The translations under genes were made by a program, and so were the position numbers. The notes below the pieces were generated by a model, which saw only the letters and a list, made by a program, of their open reading frames with translations, did not search any database and was not told where the DNA came from. DNA of 64,000 bases from Diaporthe sp. PMI_573 (taxonomy: Eukaryota > Ascomycota > Sordariomycetes > Diaporthales > Diaporthaceae), in contig JAJTUP010000029.1 in assembly GCA_021399435.1 (NCBI GenBank), positions 1 through 64,000 on the forward strand, given 5' to 3'. Shown here piece by piece: positions 34,863-45,652 of the stretch. How positions within the stretch are numbered: the stretch's first letter is position 1; every line of letters starts with the position of its first letter.

Positions 34863-37800
34863 ATGCCTGAGCCAATTGCTATCATAGGCACGGCCTGCCG
34901 CCTCCCCGGCGGCGCGGATACGCCATCCAAGCTGTGGGAGCTCGCACGAGACCCGCGAGAGTTGAGCCGCAGGCCGCCGACCTCCCGCTTCGACGTCGAC
35001 GCCTTCTACCACCCAACCGGCACACACAGCGGCACGACCAACGCGGCCAAGTCATACTGGCTCGACGAGGATGTCGCGCGCTTTGATACGGCCTTCTTCT
35101 CCATACAGCCCGGCGAGGCCGAGGCCATGGACCCCCAGCAACGCCTATTGCTCGAGGTCGTCTACGACGGGCTTTGCTCGGCCGGGCAGCTCATGGAGGG
35201 GCTGCGGGGGTCAGACACAGCGGTCTACGTTGGCCAGATGTGCGATGACTGGAACACCATGCTTAACCGCGACTGGTTGACCATGCCTCGCTACACGGCG
35301 ACAGGCCTCGAGAGGGCCATCAACGCAAACCGAGTGTCTTATTTTTTCGACTGGACCGGCCCGAGCATGACTATTGACACTGCGTGCTCGAGCAGTCTCG
35401 TTGCCCTGGACCAGGCGGTCCAGACACTCAGAAGTGGAAAGGCCAAAATGGCCATCGCTGCAGGGACAAGTCTGATGTTGAGTCCAGGTGCGTATTTTAT
35501 ATGGTTGCATATCCCCTACTTACAGGTCGTAAGTATCAGTGAGGTCGAAGTGAACAACTACTAACACTCAACTTTTTCCAACTTATAGCCATGTTCATTT
35601 CGGAAAGCAACCTGGGTATGCTCTCCCCAAACGGCCGTTGCGCCATGTGGGACACCGCAGCAGACGGCTACGCACGTGGCGAGGGAGTGGCGTGCGTGCT
35701 CATCAAGACGCTCTCGCAGGCGCTGGCCGACAACGACCCGATCGAGTGCATCATCCGCGAGACGGCCGTCAACACCGACGGCCACGCGGCCCCCGGGCTA
35801 ACCATGCCTAGCAACATCACGCAGGCGGCACTGATACGGGAAACATATGCGAGGGCCGGCTTGGATCCGGCTAATAGACTGAGCGACCGGCCGCAGTTCT
35901 TCCATGCCCACGGCACGGGGACGCAGGCTGGTGATCCGCAAGAGGCGCAGGCCATCTCCACTGCGCTTTTCCCACGGGGCTCTGTAGCCGAGAGGGAGGC
36001 GGAGAAGTTGATGGTGGGTTCGATCAAGACGGTTATCGGCCATACCGAGGGAACGGCCGGAGTGACGAGCGTTATCGCCACGGCGTTCGCGCTCAAGCAC
36101 GGCGTCATCCCGCCCAATCTGCACTTCCACAACCTCAATCCCAAAGTTGCCCCCTTTTTCAAGCATCTGGACATCCCGACGGCTGCAACGGCATGGCCGG
36201 CCATCGAGGAGGGCCAGGTCAGAAGGGCCAGTGTAAACAGGTGTGTACGCCCTGCTGATCATTGATCACGCACCCGAATAGATGGTGGTCCATATCCCAT
36301 CCAGAGAGCTGACGATGCCTCCTTTCTTATTCTAGTTTCGGCTTTGGCGGCAGCAACGCCCATTGTATCCTTGAGCAATATGTTCCACAAGACGCGCCGA
36401 ACAGTCTTAGAAGCACAAGCTCAAGCGACCTCTTCGTACCGCTCGTGTTCTCGGCTGCTTCAGAGACGTCTCTTCGGACGATGCTATCTACACATCTCGA
36501 CTACCTGCAGTCCGACCCAGCAGTGGATCTTGGTGCCCTTGCTTACACCCTGCAACACAGACGCTCCACGTTCTCGTACCGCACAGCCATCAATGCGCCG
36601 ACGGTCCAGCATGCCATTGATTCACTGAGGGGCCTAGTCGATGCCCCATCCGACTCCAGCGCGAGCGAGATGCTCGGCGTCCGCCAGGTCGCCCCCACAG
36701 GAGCCCCCAAGATCATCGGCATCTTCACCGGCCAGGGAGCCCAATGGGCCCGCATGGGCGCCCATCTCATCGAAAGCAGCCCGTTCGCTGCCGCACGCCT
36801 CGATGAGCTGGATGCCATACTCCAGGCCCTCCCCAACAATCGGCCCTCGTGGATGATCAAGGGCGAGCTGCTCGCGGACAAGACGACATCCCGTCTCACC
36901 GAGGCCGAGCTCTCCCAGCCACTGTGTACCGCCGTGCAGGTGCTGCTCGTCGACGTCCTGCGCGCTGCCGGGATTGTCTTTACCGCCGTCGTGGGTCATT
37001 CTTCCGGGGAGATCGGTGCGGCTTACGCCGCAGGACTGGTGTCGGCCCGGGACGCCCTCCTCATTGCCTTTTTCCGGGGCGTCCACGCCAAGCTGGCCGC
37101 GAGCCCCAGCGACAGCACCAAACGCGGCGCCATGATGGCTGTCGGTACCTCGGCAGATCAGGCCCGTGCTCTTTGCGCAGAGCCCCGGTTTGCGGGCAGG
37201 GTGCAGGTTGCCGCGGTCAATTCTAGCTCAAGTGTCACGCTGAGTGGTGACGAGGACGCCGTGGACGAGGTGGAGCGCCTCCTCAAGGAGGAGGGCACTT
37301 TTGCCCGGAAGCTCAAAGTCGACACGGCCTACCACAGTGCCCATATGACTCCCTGCGCAGGGCCGTACATGGCATCTCTGGAGGGCTGCGGCATCAAGTC
37401 TGGGTCGCCGGATGCGAGTGCGGGCACTGGTACGACTTGGTACTCCAGTGTCTACGAAGGAGAGCCCATGAGCGCATCGAGGTTGACCAGCCAGTATTGG
37501 GCAGACAACATGTGCAACGCTGTCTTGTTCGCCGGCGCTCTTGACAGGGCCGTGCAAGACAATGGGTCTTTCGACCTGGCCATCGAAGTTGGGCCGCACC
37601 CTGCGCTCAAGGGCCCAGCCATGGCCACCTTGGGAAACACCGGCAGTCTTCCCTACACCGGACTGCTTTCACGTGGCCAGAGCGACACGGAGAGCCTGGC
37701 GGCCGGTCTGGGTTTTGTCTGGACGCACCTTGGCTCCGGCAGTGTACAATTCTCGGCGGTCCAGGCTCTGCTGTCTGGCCTCGACAGCTCCGAGAAGAAC

Positions 37801-40800
37801 GAGACGGTCCTGACGGATCTTCCCTCGTACCCTTTCGACCATCAGCGCGCTTACTGGCACGACAGCCGCGTATTCAACCATTTCCGCAGCCGCAGCGGCG
37901 CAATGCACGCCCCCAACACGGTGCTGGGCATGCTTTGTTCCGAGGCGACCACCGCCGTTGAGTTCCAGTGGCGTAATATGCTCAGGCCCAGCGAGGTGGC
38001 CTGGCTGAAGGGACATGTGCTGCAGGGCCAGGCCCTCTTCCCGGCCACCGGCTATGTGAGCCAGGCTGTCGAGGCCATCCGGCTTGCAGCACTCGAGACA
38101 GCCGGGCTGGATACTGCTGTTGGCGTCTTCAAGGTGACGGATGTGGAGATCCCACGCGCTCTCATCTTGAATGGCGAGGACGCCAACGTTGAGACCATCT
38201 TCACACTGTCTTCGGTATCGAGGTCGTCAGATGGTGACCTGATCACGGCGGAGTGGGCGTGTTCCTCTGTGGCTGAGGGAGGCGGTAACAATGTGATGCT
38301 GAACGCGAAAGGGCGCGTTTCGGCACAGCTTACACCTGCTAAGCCTAACACCTTGCCGGCTGAACAATCAGACCCATACAATCTGGTCGATGTGGGCCAA
38401 GACCATTTCTACACCAACCTGGCCAAGATCGGATACCAATACTCACATCCGTTCAAAGGCGTCTCGGACATCCGCCGCAAGCCAGGCTACAGCACAGGGA
38501 CTCTGACAGACCAGTCTGGGGACGCGTGGTACGACGATCTCATCGTTCATCCTGGCATGCTGGACTCGGCGCTGCAGGCTGTATTTGCTGCATGGTCGTT
38601 CCCCGGCGACACCGAGATATGGTGTCTGCACGTTCCAGTCTCGGTGTCTTCCATCACCATCAACGCTTTCTACACACCAGTGGGCCAAGGCAAAAAACAG
38701 AGCACGATGCAGTTCGAGTCCATGATACGGAGCAGAAACAACGCCAAAGTCGTGGGCGATATTTACCTGAACACTGTTGACGGCGCCAACGGCATTGTGC
38801 AGCTTGAAGGCGTCGCATTGGTACCTTTCATGAGAGCCACCCCCAAGGACGACGTGCCCATGTTCTCGTACCTGCGGCAGGAGGTCGCATCGCCAGATGG
38901 CCATATCGCAGCCCAGGGCGAGACTGTAAGCGACAGCGAAGCCCAGCTGTACAAGGATCTCGACCGCGTCGCGTACTGGTATCTGCGAAATGCTTCGCTC
39001 GCTATCCCGGTTGGAGCACGAGAAGAGCTGCTTGAACACTTTCAGAACTACCTCAGGTGGTGTGACCACATGGTGGAACTTGTCAGCAGCGGTGCAAACC
39101 CGAAGGTTCCGGTCGAGTGCAACGCGGACTCGATAGAGGACGTCGCTCGGATCTTGGCCCGGCACGAGGACCGGGAGGACCTCCGCTTCATCCAGGCCGT
39201 GGGTGACAAGCTCATATCGACAATTAGGGAGGGTGGCGCCATGCTCGACCACATGAAAGAAACTGGGCTTCTTCCCGCGATGTATGAGAATGGTGGCGTC
39301 TGCTCCGGCCCCACGGGTCGCTGGCTTGGTCAGATACTAGCCCAGATCTCCCACCGATACCCCGGCGCCAACATTCTCGAGGTCGGTGGAGGATCCGGAG
39401 GCACTACAGAGGCGGCAATGAGCGCACTTGGCACGGCATACGGCTCGTACACCTTCACAGACCTGTCGCCTAGCTTCGTCCTCGCAGCCGAGGAGAGGTT
39501 CGGACCGCGGGGGCCAGACCAGGCGGAGCGCATGGCATTCAAGCCCTTCGATATGACCAGACCACCTTCGGCACAGGGCTTCGTTGAGGGCTCATTCGAC
39601 GTCGTGGTAGCCGCTCAGGTGCTGCACTTCTCGCCCGACGTGGCTACCTCCCTGTCCAACCTGCGCTCCCTCCTCAAGCCGGGTGGGTTCCTCGTGGTAG
39701 CAGAGACGACATCTAACACTGGTTTGCTCTCCTCCGGGATGACGATTGGTACATTGCCTGGTTGGTGGAATGGCGTGCACAAGGGCCGTAACTGGGGTGC
39801 GGCCCTGACGCTGGGCGAGTGGGAGGACGCCTTGCGAGCGCCGGGGCTGGGATTCGGCGGAATCGACACCGTCACTCCAGACATCAGCGATTCGCTTCCC
39901 ATCAGCGTCTTTGTGACTCAAGCTGTTGACGACAAGATCACTCTCCTCCGAGACCCCTTGGCCACAGAGGAGACCCGGTACCAAACAGAGTTCGGGGCTG
40001 GATCGCTTGCCATCATCGGCGGGACCACGTCTTCGGTGGCCCTGTTGGCCCGAAAGGCATACGAGACTGCGGGACAATACTTTTCCAACAAGGGCATCTT
40101 CAACACCGCTCAGGACTTCGCCTTGTCTGATATGGCTCGAGCTGCGGCCGCATCTGCCTCTGGGCAAGTCACCGTCTTGTGTCTCACCGATCTCGACGAG
40201 CCCTTGCTGCAGGACTTGACTGAGACCAAGTTCGATGCACTCAAGACACTTCTGGCGTTGTCCGGAACCATGGTCTGGGTCACAAGAGGGGCGAGAGAGG
40301 ACACCCCATTCAGCTACATGATGCGAGGCATCACTATGGCCGTGTCAACCGAGAACCCCATGTTGAACGTGCAAATGTTCGACCTCGACATCAATGCCGG
40401 ACCCGAAGCGCATAACAGCGAGGCCGCTGAACTGGTGGGGACGTTGCTGAAACAGCATGCCCTGAACTCATGGGGTCTGGATGAGCAACCAGGTTCCAAC
40501 ACTGGTATGCTGTGGACCGTGGAGCCTGAGGTTTACGTACGTGATGGGAGACTGCTCATCACCAGAGTCCTCCCGGATGAGGCAAAAAACCAACGGTACA
40601 ACTCCCGCCGTCGGGACGTTTACTCAACAATCAATGATGCTGCAGACAAGACTGCTATCCTGCGACTCGGTGGAAAGGGTGCAGGCCAGGAGCGAGGATC
40701 ATTGGAGCTGCTGAAAATGTCGCCCCTGAGGTTGGCCGATGCGCCTATATCGACCAAATGCACCACCGTCAACGTCACCCACTCGCTGCTGCAGAGTGTC

Positions 40801-43074
40801 TCCATCGGCCTCGGGCCCTCCCCCTTCTTCCAGCTCTGTTTCGGTGTCGATATCGAGACGGACAAGCCCATTATCGCCTTGTCCGGCTCTGGGGAGTCTC
40901 GCACGCTGGTTCCGGAACAATTGTGCATTCCTCTTGGGGAGAATGGTCACTCAGCCACAACAAGACTCCTCTCGACGGCTGCCAATCTCGTCGCGGAACA
41001 GATCCTCTCCCTCATGTCCCCTGGAAGCACTTTGCTAGTCAGCGAGTCTGACATGGCTGTGAGGCTGGCTCTACAGAACAAAGCCCGTGGTCGCAACGTG
41101 AGGACAGTATTCGTGACAGCGCAGCCTGATGCTGCTGATTCTACCTTCATTCATCCAAACTCCCCACAACATGTCTTCCAATCCGTCGTTCCTGCCTCTA
41201 CCGCTGTCTTTGTTCACTTCTCACGCGGACCACGGTCAGATGCTGTCAGGGACGAGCTGTTCAAGTATCTGCCTTCAGCATGCCTCCGACTCCCCGAAGA
41301 GGCTCTTTTGGGTTGCGAGCCTAACGCATCAATGGCGCAACTTGGGCCAGCAAGAATTGATTCACTGGCCCAGATGCTTCGAACGGCCTGGTCTGATTCC
41401 AATGGAACCAACCCAAGCTCGCTGGCCGATTCCATTCCCCTTGGAGAAGCCGCCAGTCACAAGGCCATTGGAGAGCCACTTGCCGTGGTTGACTGGACAG
41501 CAACCAGTGGCATTCAAGCAAAGGTCCAGCCCATTGACGAGGGAGTTCTCTTCCGGCCCGACAGGACATACATGTTCGTCGGCATGGCAGGCGAGCTAGG
41601 ACAGTCCCTCGCGGCGTGGATGCTGGCCCACGGCGCGCGCCATGTCGTGCTGACGAGCCGCAACCCGAAGGTCAACCCCAAGTTTGTCGCCGACATGGAG
41701 AGACGCTACCCAGGGGCGGTAATCAAGGCCATGTCCGCCGACGTCACCTCGCGAGAGTCTCTGCAGGACCTGTACCAGGCCGTGACGGCCACGCTGCCGC
41801 CGATCGCGGGCGTCATGAACGGCGCCATGGTGCTGGCCGACGACCTGTTTGAAAACATGAGCCACGAGCAGTTCGCGCGCGTTGCGGCGCCAAAGGTCCG
41901 CGGGACCCAGCTCCTCGACGACCTCTTCTGTGACTCGCCGCTGGACTTCTTCATCGTGACCACCAGCATCACGGCCGTCATCGGCTGGAGCGGCCAGAGC
42001 AACTACAGCGCGGCCAACGAGTTCATGACGTCCCTGGTGCGCAACAGGCGCGACAGGCGCGGCCTGGCCGGCAGCGCGATCAACATCCCCGCCGTCAAGG
42101 GCGTCGGGTACGCTGCGCAGGGGGAGAACGGCTTCGACTTTGAGTACTTCGACTCGCTGGGCTACATCAACGTCAGCGAGGAGGACCTGCACCTCCTCTT
42201 CGCCGAGGCCGTGCTGTCCGGCCGCCCCGGGTCCTCCGCCTCACCGCAGGTCGTCATGGGCGTCAACTCCGTGCCTGCAGACCTGGACGTCAAGGCCGCA
42301 CACAGGCGGGATGCCAAGTTCGCTCACTTCATCCGGCGCGACGGCGGCGCGGGCGCGGATGGTGACCAGGCCGGGCAGGCCAACAAGTCCGGCGTGCGCG
42401 TCAAGGTGCAGCTCCAGGAGGCCAAGAGCGACGAGGAGGCCCGTGTCATCTCGCGGGACGGATTCATCGCGCACCTCAAGCGCACGCTGCGCATGTCTGC
42501 CGACGAGAAGGTGGACGAGTCGGCCACGCTCATGGAGCTGGGCGTCGACTCGCTGGCTGCCGTCGAGATCCGCGCGTGGTTCCTCAAGGAGCTCGAGGTC
42601 GATATACCCACGCTGAGCGTCCTGGGCGGCGGCTCGATCGCCAAGCTGGTAGATGCGGCTATGGAGAAGTTGGTCCTGCTGTCATCAAAGACGGAAGAGG
42701 CGCCGGTGGCTACGACTGTGCCCGCGACTGTGCCCGCGATTGTTCCCGTCTTGGTCTCGGCAATCGAGTCAGCGGCGGCTCAGACGACTCTGGACCGGGA
42801 ACGCCCAAGCTTCACCACCAGGTCCAGCTCGAGTGCCAGTGTTAATCGTGACGTCTTGACAATGGCCGACGCAACTCCAATGTCGCAGGGCAGCCCTTTC
42901 GTCTTCTCACCTGCTCGCTCCGACGATGGCAATGGTTCTGGGCCGTCATCTGCCTCATCCGATGTTGAGTTTGACAGTAAAGTGGAACCGGAACAAATGG
43001 CTGAAGGCGAAAAGCAGAAGGGGAGTGGAACTGATGCCTCCCAGATGAGATTGTTGAGTCCATTGAACACATGA
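34863..43074 (+). CDS. Highly reducing type I PKS: KS-AT-DH-cMT-(ER0)-KR-ACP (2671 aa)
   Basis: Iterative polyketide synthase in three exons: 34863-35487, 35589-36240 and 36336-43074. Introns are 101 and 95 bases, both in the KS. KS: C175 in TIDTACSSS, His near 316 in HAHGTGT and near 360 in GHTEG. AT: GHSSGE with Ser near 648. [12 protein letters not shown] (His near 986) and DSALQ (Asp near 1169), both intact. C-methyltransferase: LEVGGGSGG near 1440, intact. About 1750-2170 is a structural region without an NADPH motif, so there is no working [15 protein letters not shown] near 2175 and catalytic Tyr near 2316 ([10 protein letters not shown]). ACP: GVDSLAA with Ser near 2498. A S/T/P-rich tail of about 130 residues follows, resembling the PKS-to-NRPS linker of hybrid synthases, but the gene stops there. 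No thioesterase or condensation domain is present. The expected product is a C-methylated polyene or partly hydroxylated chain. Confidence 0.93.
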
Positions 43075-43741
43075 GAGAAATCCCATAGCATGGTTCGGGC
43101 ACTCGGGTAGGGCTGACGAAAGTTGAGAGCGGAGATAAACGAAGAGACAATCAGCGTGCCGTGTGTCTCATTGCAATGCTGAGCATGACTGCGTAAGCGA
43201 TCATTTCACATAGGTGGTGCGAGCCTATATCTGAGCTACAGAAGTCGACCAAGTCAGTCGTGAGGCTGACCGGCCGGATACTGTGAGATGCTACCTGCGT
43301 GGAAGCTGTCTTATTAGCTCGGGGGCGATCGGCTGCTGCTCGGGCGGCAAAAGGACATCGTGGGATATGGCGGTTCTTAAGTAACATGCTGTCGGGCGTC
43401 GTTCCTCGGTATCCGAATTGATCAACCAGTCAGGGATAATAGGAGATGGCAACAGCAACAATAAGGATACTTATAGATCTACACCTCGAATTCTGCCATG
43501 AAATTTATTATAAGCTTTTTATTTTCTAATCTCCATGTGCGAGATGCTTTGCTGTGCCGCAAGCGTTCCCCTGTTCCTCCCCGGTCTGTGGGGGACCAAC
43601 CGGCTGCGATTACGATAAAGACCGCAGGATCAGGGCCAAGCAGTTGTTGGGGTGGCACAAACATCGTGCTTATGGACATAATAAACCAAAACTGACGCGT
43701 AACCTCACGCCGGACGGCACGCAACCATAGGCAGAATCACA
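43075..43741. other. Spacer between PKS and SDR
   Basis: 667 bases with no gene; contains the PKS 3' UTR and the SDR promoter. It is mildly AT-rich near 43480-43510. One ATGTGCGAGAT stretch occurs about 220 bases before the SDR start and shares the GTGCGA core of the PKS array; a single hexamer is expected by chance. Confidence 0.4.
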
Positions 43742-44794
43742 ATGCTCACAACCCTCGTTCATGTGCTGGCGTGCATCGGCACAATAGTGTGTCTGTTCAT
43801 CGCTGAGCGCATCGTCGACTTCCTCTTCTTCCACTTCAGCACCCCCGCCAAGCCCCTCGAGGCGTATCGCCGTCGCGGCCCAGACCCAGCCTATGCACTG
43901 ATCACCGGGGCCAGTGCGGGTATCGGCTATGGCATCGGCCAGGCCCTCATCAAGAACGGGTTCGGCGTCATCCTGCTTGGTCACAAGGGGGAAGAGCTAG
44001 CGGAGGCGGCCGCGAAGCTGACGGCGCAGGTGCCACCGAAGTACAGCGCCAAGTCGGATGCGGCCGCGTTCGTCAAGACCATCGTGATGGACGCGCAGAC
44101 CGCCACGCCACAGGAGATGGAGGACGCCCTGCGCGCGACCATCATCGACGCGGGGCTCCGCGTGTCCATCCTCGTCAACAACGTCGCCTCCGTCCCGATC
44201 GCGCTTCCCGCCTGGCGTGAGCTGGCGACCTACTCGGCTAGGGAAATCGACTCGGTGATCGATCTGAACACGCGGTTCATGGCGAGGCTGACGGCGCTGA
44301 TGCTCCCCGTCCTGACCCACAATGGATCCGGGGACGATGGGCACGGCAAGTCCTTCGGGACGCACAGGCGCTCGCTCATCATCAACTTGAGCTCAGCCGG
44401 TGCCGTCGGATTGCCCTGGATGGTCATGTACGGCGCGACCAAGGCCTTCAACCTGGCATTTAGTCGCGGCCTAGCCAGAGAACTGGAATTGAGCACTAAG
44501 ACGCAGCACATCGACTGTCTGTGTGTCATCCCTGGGGATGTGAGGAGTCAGGGCAACAACCTAGGCTCAAGCAAAGGGTCCCCGGACTCTGATACGTATG
44601 GAGGGTACATTGTGAACAGGGTGGACGGTGTAGTTAGAAGAGGATGGAGGGAGTTTACTCCCTACTGGCTGCATCACATACAATTGGCTCTCATGGATCT
44701 CATTCCCGAGAGCATGAGGACAAAGGGGGTGGTTGACTTGACGACACAGAAGAAGACCGCCTGGGACGCGTTGGACAAGTCGAAGGACGAGTAG
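43742..44794 (+). CDS. Membrane-anchored short-chain dehydrogenase/reductase (350 aa)
   Basis: Intronless. Residues 1-25 form a hydrophobic N-terminal anchor (LVHVLACIGTIVCLFIAERIV). The Rossmann fold has ALITGASAGIGYGIGQ (cofactor binding; G-A-S-A-G-I-G), LVNNVAS instead of the usual NNAG, LIINLSSAGAVG and Y230-GAT-K234, the catalytic Tyr-Lys pair. The layout matches the 17-beta-hydroxysteroid dehydrogenase 12 / very-long-chain 3-oxoacyl-CoA reductase group, which sits in the ER membrane. In this setting it is a likely tailoring ketoreductase or alcohol dehydrogenase acting on the polyketide. It has the same orientation as the PKS, 667 bases downstream. A housekeeping role is less likely because the NNVA variation departs from the conserved elongase form. 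Confidence 0.87.
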   Translation: MLTTLVHVLACIGTIVCLFIAERIVDFLFFHFSTPAKPLEAYRRRGPDPAYALITGASAGIGYGIGQALIKNGFGVILLGHKGEELAEAAAKLTAQVPPKYSAKSDAAAFVKTIVMDAQTATPQEMEDALRATIIDAGLRVSILVNNVASVPIALPAWRELATYSAREIDSVIDLNTRFMARLTALMLPVLTHNGSGDDGHGKSFGTHRRSLIINLSSAGAVGLPWMVMYGATKAFNLAFSRGLARELELSTKTQHIDCLCVIPGDVRSQGNNLGSSKGSPDSDTYGGYIVNRVDGVVRRGWREFTPYWLHHIQLALMDLIPESMRTKGVVDLTTQKKTAWDALDKSKDE

Positions 44795-45171
44795 TCTTGC
44801 AAGTAGCCTCTGGAATGCGATGAGATGTCGAGGCAAGTACGGTCACAGCCACAATGCGAGCTTCTGGGGCATCGGAATCCCACGCAAGCCCCCAAGGTAG
44901 AGCAAAGCATTGCTGCAGTACAGCAGGCACTGTGTGTTCTCGAGTGTGTCAATAACGCAATCCATACGTCTAGAGGCTCAATTAATACTACGCACAACAC
45001 CATGGAATAAGAAGCGTATTCATGCCGAAGATTGACTATTAGACCGGTTGTTATTTACTGTTCTGAAATGTCTATCACATCTAATGATGACAAATCGACC
45101 ACCGTGATTGCATTCGCTAATGACCACACATCGGTTCCCGCGCACCGGATGTCATTTATTAGCCGCTTGGT
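44795..45171. other. Convergent spacer after the SDR
   Basis: 377 bases between the 3' ends of the SDR (+) and the repeat peptide gene (-). Nothing beyond 3' UTR-like sequence is seen. Confidence 0.4.
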
Positions 45172-45652
45172 TTAGGCGTCCTCCTCACCAGCAGCGATCT
45201 CCTCCTGCTCCTCCTGCTCCTCCTCGGCATCCTTGGTCTTGCGGGTGTCAAGCTCGTAGCCCTCGGCATCGAGCTGCTCATCATCGTCGGCCTGCCTGGT
45301 GTCCAGCTCGTATCCATCAGCATCAAGCTGCTCCTCATCGTCATCAGCCTGCCTGGTGTCCAGCTCGTAGCCCTCGGCATCCAGCTGCTCCTCGTCGTCA
45401 CCAGCGGCGCGCGCAACGGGAGCTGCGGGAGCGGCGTTCCTAAGAAACCAGAAGAGTCAGTGCGTGGTGCGCGTTGTTGGTAATGGTTAGAATGGCTTAC
45501 AGTGCGCCCTGAGCAGCAGCGGCATCCTCGGGGCTCTCAGTCTGCAGGGCAGCAAGGATGCTAGCGACGTCGTCCTGGCGAGCATCGAGGCTCTGGCTCA
45601 GAGGCGCGGCAACGGCCAGGGCGGCGAGGGAGATGATGACGGCGCAACGCAT
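45172..45652 (-). CDS. Secreted acidic repeat-peptide precursor (139 aa)
   Basis: Two exons on the minus strand, 45652-45501 and 45439-45172, joined in phase (GTAAGC donor, TTCTTAG acceptor). An 18-20-residue signal peptide (MRCAVIISLAALAVAAPLS) is followed by a pro-segment with LDAR-Q. After the intron come three copies of an acidic unit of 18-19 residues with core EQLDA(E/D)GYELDTR, each followed by Q or K. A very acidic tail (EEEQEEQEE) ends the protein. There are no cysteines after the signal peptide and no classic KR Kex2 sites, but each unit ends with the same LD(T/A)R as the pro-segment, suggesting cleavage after Arg and release of repeated peptides, some starting with Gln. It could be a peptide-product precursor or a structural secreted acidic protein. 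I do not recognise a named family. Confidence 0.8.

Noticed and set aside
38443..39252. 269-codon frame antisense to the PKS
   Set aside because: Mirror of the strongly biased PKS codons; no motif of its own.
45172..45652. Repeat peptide as a classic ustiloxin-type (dikaritin) precursor
   Set aside because: No KR/RR sites between units and no UstY-like HxxHC motif protein found in the window; kept only as a general repeat-peptide precursor.
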